Source: Cunninghamia lanceolata (lineage: Eukaryota > Streptophyta > Pinopsida > Cupressales > Cupressaceae). Taken from it: DNA of 64,000 bases. Below the pieces are notes generated by a model, which was given only the letters and a program-made list of their open reading frames with translations, was not told the DNA's origin and did not search any database. Positions 61,691-64,000 of the stretch are shown in pieces. Where the stretch lies: contig BSBN01001150.1 of NCBI GenBank assembly GCA_027924645.1, forward strand, positions 2,356,001-2,420,000, given 5' to 3'. Numbering within the stretch: position 1 is the stretch's first letter; each line of letters starts with the position of its first letter. The position numbers and the translations under genes are program-made.

Positions 61691-61885
61691 TAGATTACAC
61701 AAATTCTAGACAAGCAAACCATATACACACGGCATGGTCAATACAACAAGTTTCTGGTACAGTGGGAAGGGCTAACACAAGCAGATAATACATGGATTCT
61801 AGAGTGGGAAGTGAGGAAGTTGGATCTGGACAAGTGGCATAAGTTCCAGGAGAACAACTTGCAAGAGTTGTGTTCTTTTCAATAA
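61691..61885 (+). pseudogene. Chromodomain at the integrase C-terminus
   Basis: Reads ILDKQTIYTRHGQYNKFLVQ then WEGLTQADNTWILEWEV, the classic chromodomain pattern with the V-Q-W-x-G and T-W aromatic positions. It is followed by LDKWHKFQENN and a stop near 61882. Chromodomains direct integration to marked chromatin. A stop at 61691 separates it from the integrase. Confidence 0.85.
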
Positions 61886-61893
61886 GAGGAGAA

Positions 61894-62421
61894 TGATGCA
61901 GAAACTTCTGGAAGTCATAACTTTTGACCCGAGAGACCATTTGAGCTGAAATTTGGTGGGCAAATGCATCTTGAGGAGTTGATTAAAAATCCCACTGAAT
62001 TGGAAAATTTGGTAGTTTAACACTTTTTTGGGACCTTTTTCGATCATCTTGGGCCTCAAAATGAGGTTTCGATGATTTTTTCAGGATTTTTCCAAGTTTT
62101 TTTTCTAATTAGTTTTCAAAATTTACATGCAATTAGATTAGAAAGTTGACAATTAGTCCTCTTTTAGTTAGTTTCAAATAATTGGCAAGTTTCATGGCCA
62201 CATAGATAAGGAAGTGAAATCACCAAAAATGGCAATTTTAGAAAGTTGCTAAAAACTACCAAAAAGGGTAATTTTTCATTTTTGTATATGTTTATTTTTT
62301 CTTCTCAGTTGTGGCAGAATGGAAGGGAGTGAGAAGGAGAATTTAAAGATATTTCTAAGTTTCTGAGTTTTTTTGTAATAATAATAGTGTTGAATATTAT
62401 GTTGTAAAGTTGGTTGCATCA
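61894..62421 (+). repeat. 3' LTR of the chromovirus
   Basis: 528 bp. A purine run AATAAGAGGAGAA precedes TGATGCAG, and the end is GGTTGCATCA. TGATGCA and TGCATCA are perfect inverted termini. The left half is rich in T runs. No sister LTR is in the window. Confidence 0.8.
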
Positions 62422-62454
62422 GACAAGAGGTTTTTTTGTTGTTGGGTTAACCTG

Positions 62455-63780
62455 GTTCCACTGCTATTGTGGTGCATCCTATTATTTTGGATTCTACTTC
62501 TACAAATCTAGAGATTGGCTCTTTTGCTAATGTTGTTCATGTTGGATTCTCTTCTCCTCAGAAGAGGGTTGTCCCTACTACTGTTTGTGTTGCTCCTGTG
62601 ATTAGGACTAAGGTGAAACCTTCTGCTCTACCTCCCCCTATTATGATTTTAGGGGATGAAGTGTTAAAACATGAGGAGTTTTTATCGGAAGGGTTTTATA
62701 TGCAAATTCAATACACTCTAGCCACAACTCTAGGATCTAACATTTGGATTTCTGAGCAGTGGTACCCTCTTACAAATGGGAAAATTGAAATTTACCCATG
62801 TGCTAAAGGATTCTTTGTAGTTGTATTCGATTTAGTCTCTGATCAAAATGCTAGTTTGTTGGTCACTCTTGGTTTTGGGGACAACATGCACTACTGCTAA
62901 AGCCTTAGGTTTCTACTTTTAACCCTCTCACTGAATCTTTCAATCAGCTATCAGTTTGGATTCATCTACCAAATCTGCCTCTTCATTTTTGGTGTGAATC
63001 TTTCTATAAAGGCATTGGTAACTTGATGGGTCATTTTATCATGATGGATCAAACCACTACTTTCTTCTCTCACACCACCTATGCTCGTATATTAGTGGAA
63101 TTGGATTTGTATATGCCTCTCCCAATAGAGGTTGTTTTGCAAGTTGTTGATTGCTCTTGGTGTCAGCCCTTGGATTATGAAGGTATCCTATTCCGTTATC
63201 AGTGGTGCTTTGATACAGGTCATTTGACGTCAAAATGCCCCCACTTGAAGGTCTCACATTCTTTATCTTGGTGGAAGAATGCTCTATAGGAACACCTTAC
63301 AGTAGATGTTGTTAATGATGATTCTATCTCAGAGGCTTCTAAGCCTCTTGCTAATGTCAAAAAGGAGACCCCTCCCTCACTCTTGATGCTTATTACTACT
63401 TCAGTTCCTAGTGATCGCCATGAGCCATTTGTTATAGGTTTACAAGGTTCATCTATTGCTAATATGCTATCTATTACAGGGAGCTTCCCTATTGTTGCTA
63501 ATGTTGGTGAGCCATTTGTGACTAGGGTTGTTGTTGGTGCACCGTCTATGGCTAGGGTTGTTGCTGTTGTGACAACTACTTCCTCTCCCTAGGCTCTGCC
63601 CCCTTCTAAGGATTTGGTGAGAGTCTCACCTCCTACATCTCTTGTTTTAGCGGATGGAGATAATGATGTTTTTTGGACTGTTGTCCAAAGAAGGAAGAAA
63701 GGTTTTCCAAAGCATGTTTCTCAGACCCACACTCGGGCCAAGGGTGTACGACCTTCTAGTTTAGGTTATGCTATTATTTA
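62455..63780 (+). pseudogene. L1-type LINE ORF1 (DUF4283 plus zinc knuckle), broken
   Basis: The reading follows a stop near 62445. The DUF4283-type part has SEGFYMQIQYTLAT, WYPLTNGKIEIYPCAKGFFV and VFDLVSDQNASLL (62640-62880). A stop and frame change follow near 62900. 63023-63289 gives ARILVELDLYMPLPIEVVLQ and the zinc-knuckle segment FRYQWCFDTGHLTSKCP, in which the first Cys is Tyr. A Ser/Thr/Val-rich tail reaches WTVVQRRKKGF at about 63680. This is the RNA-binding ORF1 of plant L1 elements. ORF2 would lie beyond the window. Confidence 0.85.
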
Positions 63781-64000
63781 GTCTTTTGTTGTAGTTGTTC
63801 CTTGCAGCCTTGCTACAACTTTTCCTTTTGGGATTTTCTATTTGAATGTTGTTTCTGGCCATTTTGGGCCTATCTTGCCTTGCCTTAGGGAAATTATTGT
63901 AAAGTGTCGGGACTCTTGTTTCCTATTTTTCTTTGTTGGCCAGTTTGGGGCTTATTTTGTGTTTCCTTTGGGGTTGTTTTGTAAATGGATCAGCACCCTT
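63781..64000 (+). other. LINE ORF1-ORF2 spacer, cut by the window end
   Basis: T- and G-rich non-coding sequence with repeated GGCC-TTTTGGG-type phrases, usual between ORF1 and ORF2 of plant L1 elements. No gene is seen. Confidence 0.55.

Larger units (their letters stand above)
59676..62421 (+). mobile_element. 5'-truncated Ty3/gypsy chromovirus
   Basis: It begins abruptly inside RT just after the position of the catalytic box. It runs through RNase H, integrase and a chromodomain to a 3' LTR that starts TGATGCAG and ends TGCATCA (61894-62421). The 5' LTR, gag, protease and RT fingers/palm are missing. Stops occur in each domain. Confidence 0.9.

Noticed and set aside
59346..62421. Chromovirus at 59676 as the continuation of the plus-strand Tat-like element cut at 30225
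   Set aside because: The chromodomain and integrase type belong to chromoviruses, not to the Tat group, and the LTR termini differ (TGATGCA against TGTTGG).
1..64000. Host protein-coding genes, tRNA or rRNA genes
   Set aside because: Every ORF with recognisable family features belongs to a retroelement, and I saw no tRNA cloverleaf or rRNA signature. A computed search could still find a small one.

Overview
The window is almost wholly nested retrotransposons from a large plant genome. It is AT-rich and densely broken. I find no intact host gene, tRNA, rRNA or CRISPR array. The element set (Ty1/copia with an initiator-Met primer site, Ty3/gypsy Tat-type and chromovirus elements, an L1-type LINE) is typical of seed plants. 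The sheer depth of nesting and the very long LTRs make a gymnosperm the likeliest source, but that is inference only.

Region 1 (1-18395). A solo-looking copia LTR (about 357-434 plus 13054-14442) is split by a decayed Ty1/copia element (435-13048, target duplication TAATG). That copia element is itself split in its pol gene by a gag-only, pol-less LTR element on the minus strand (4169-11951, target duplication TACTC, LTRs about 2.4 kb). Downstream of the split LTR are a primer site, a gag remnant with three zinc knuckles and no pol (14512-15740), and an env-like or accessory ORF with an acidic linker and a charged, probably coiled C-terminus (16249-18375).

Region 2 (18396-30225). This is a plus-strand Tat-like gypsy element. 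A very long LTR-like stretch ends at 28267 beside a tRNA-Arg-like primer site and is followed by an N/Q-rich gag. The stretch holds a 1.7-kb AC-rich minisatellite, a (CA)26 tract and a broken ORF of about 1100 codons (23742-27076).

Region 3 (30226-59346). A giant minus-strand Tat-like element of about 29 kb has LTRs of about 6.6 kb (30226-38015, enlarged by a 1.23-kb insertion, and 52778-59346). Both LTRs carry the same large ORF, related in layout and motifs to the one in region 2. The internal order is gag, protease, archaeal-type RNase H, RT, degenerate RNase H, integrase. Between gag and protease sits a young non-autonomous chromovirus-like element (44799-50540, target duplication CAAGT) that retains only a protease plus an unknown repeat-containing lysine/glutamate-rich protein.

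Region 4 (59347-64000). A C-rich spacer with strong G-quadruplex potential is followed by the 3' half of a plus-strand chromovirus with a chromodomain (59676-62421) and by L1-type LINE ORF1 (from about 62455).

The most unusual feature is the large accessory ORF lying inside LTRs, so one element carries two copies. Next come the RNase H placed ahead of RT, and the gag-only element whose LTR 3' end and primer site match the region 2 element, suggesting it depends on that family. Nearly every ORF has stops or frameshifts, so these are largely fossils.
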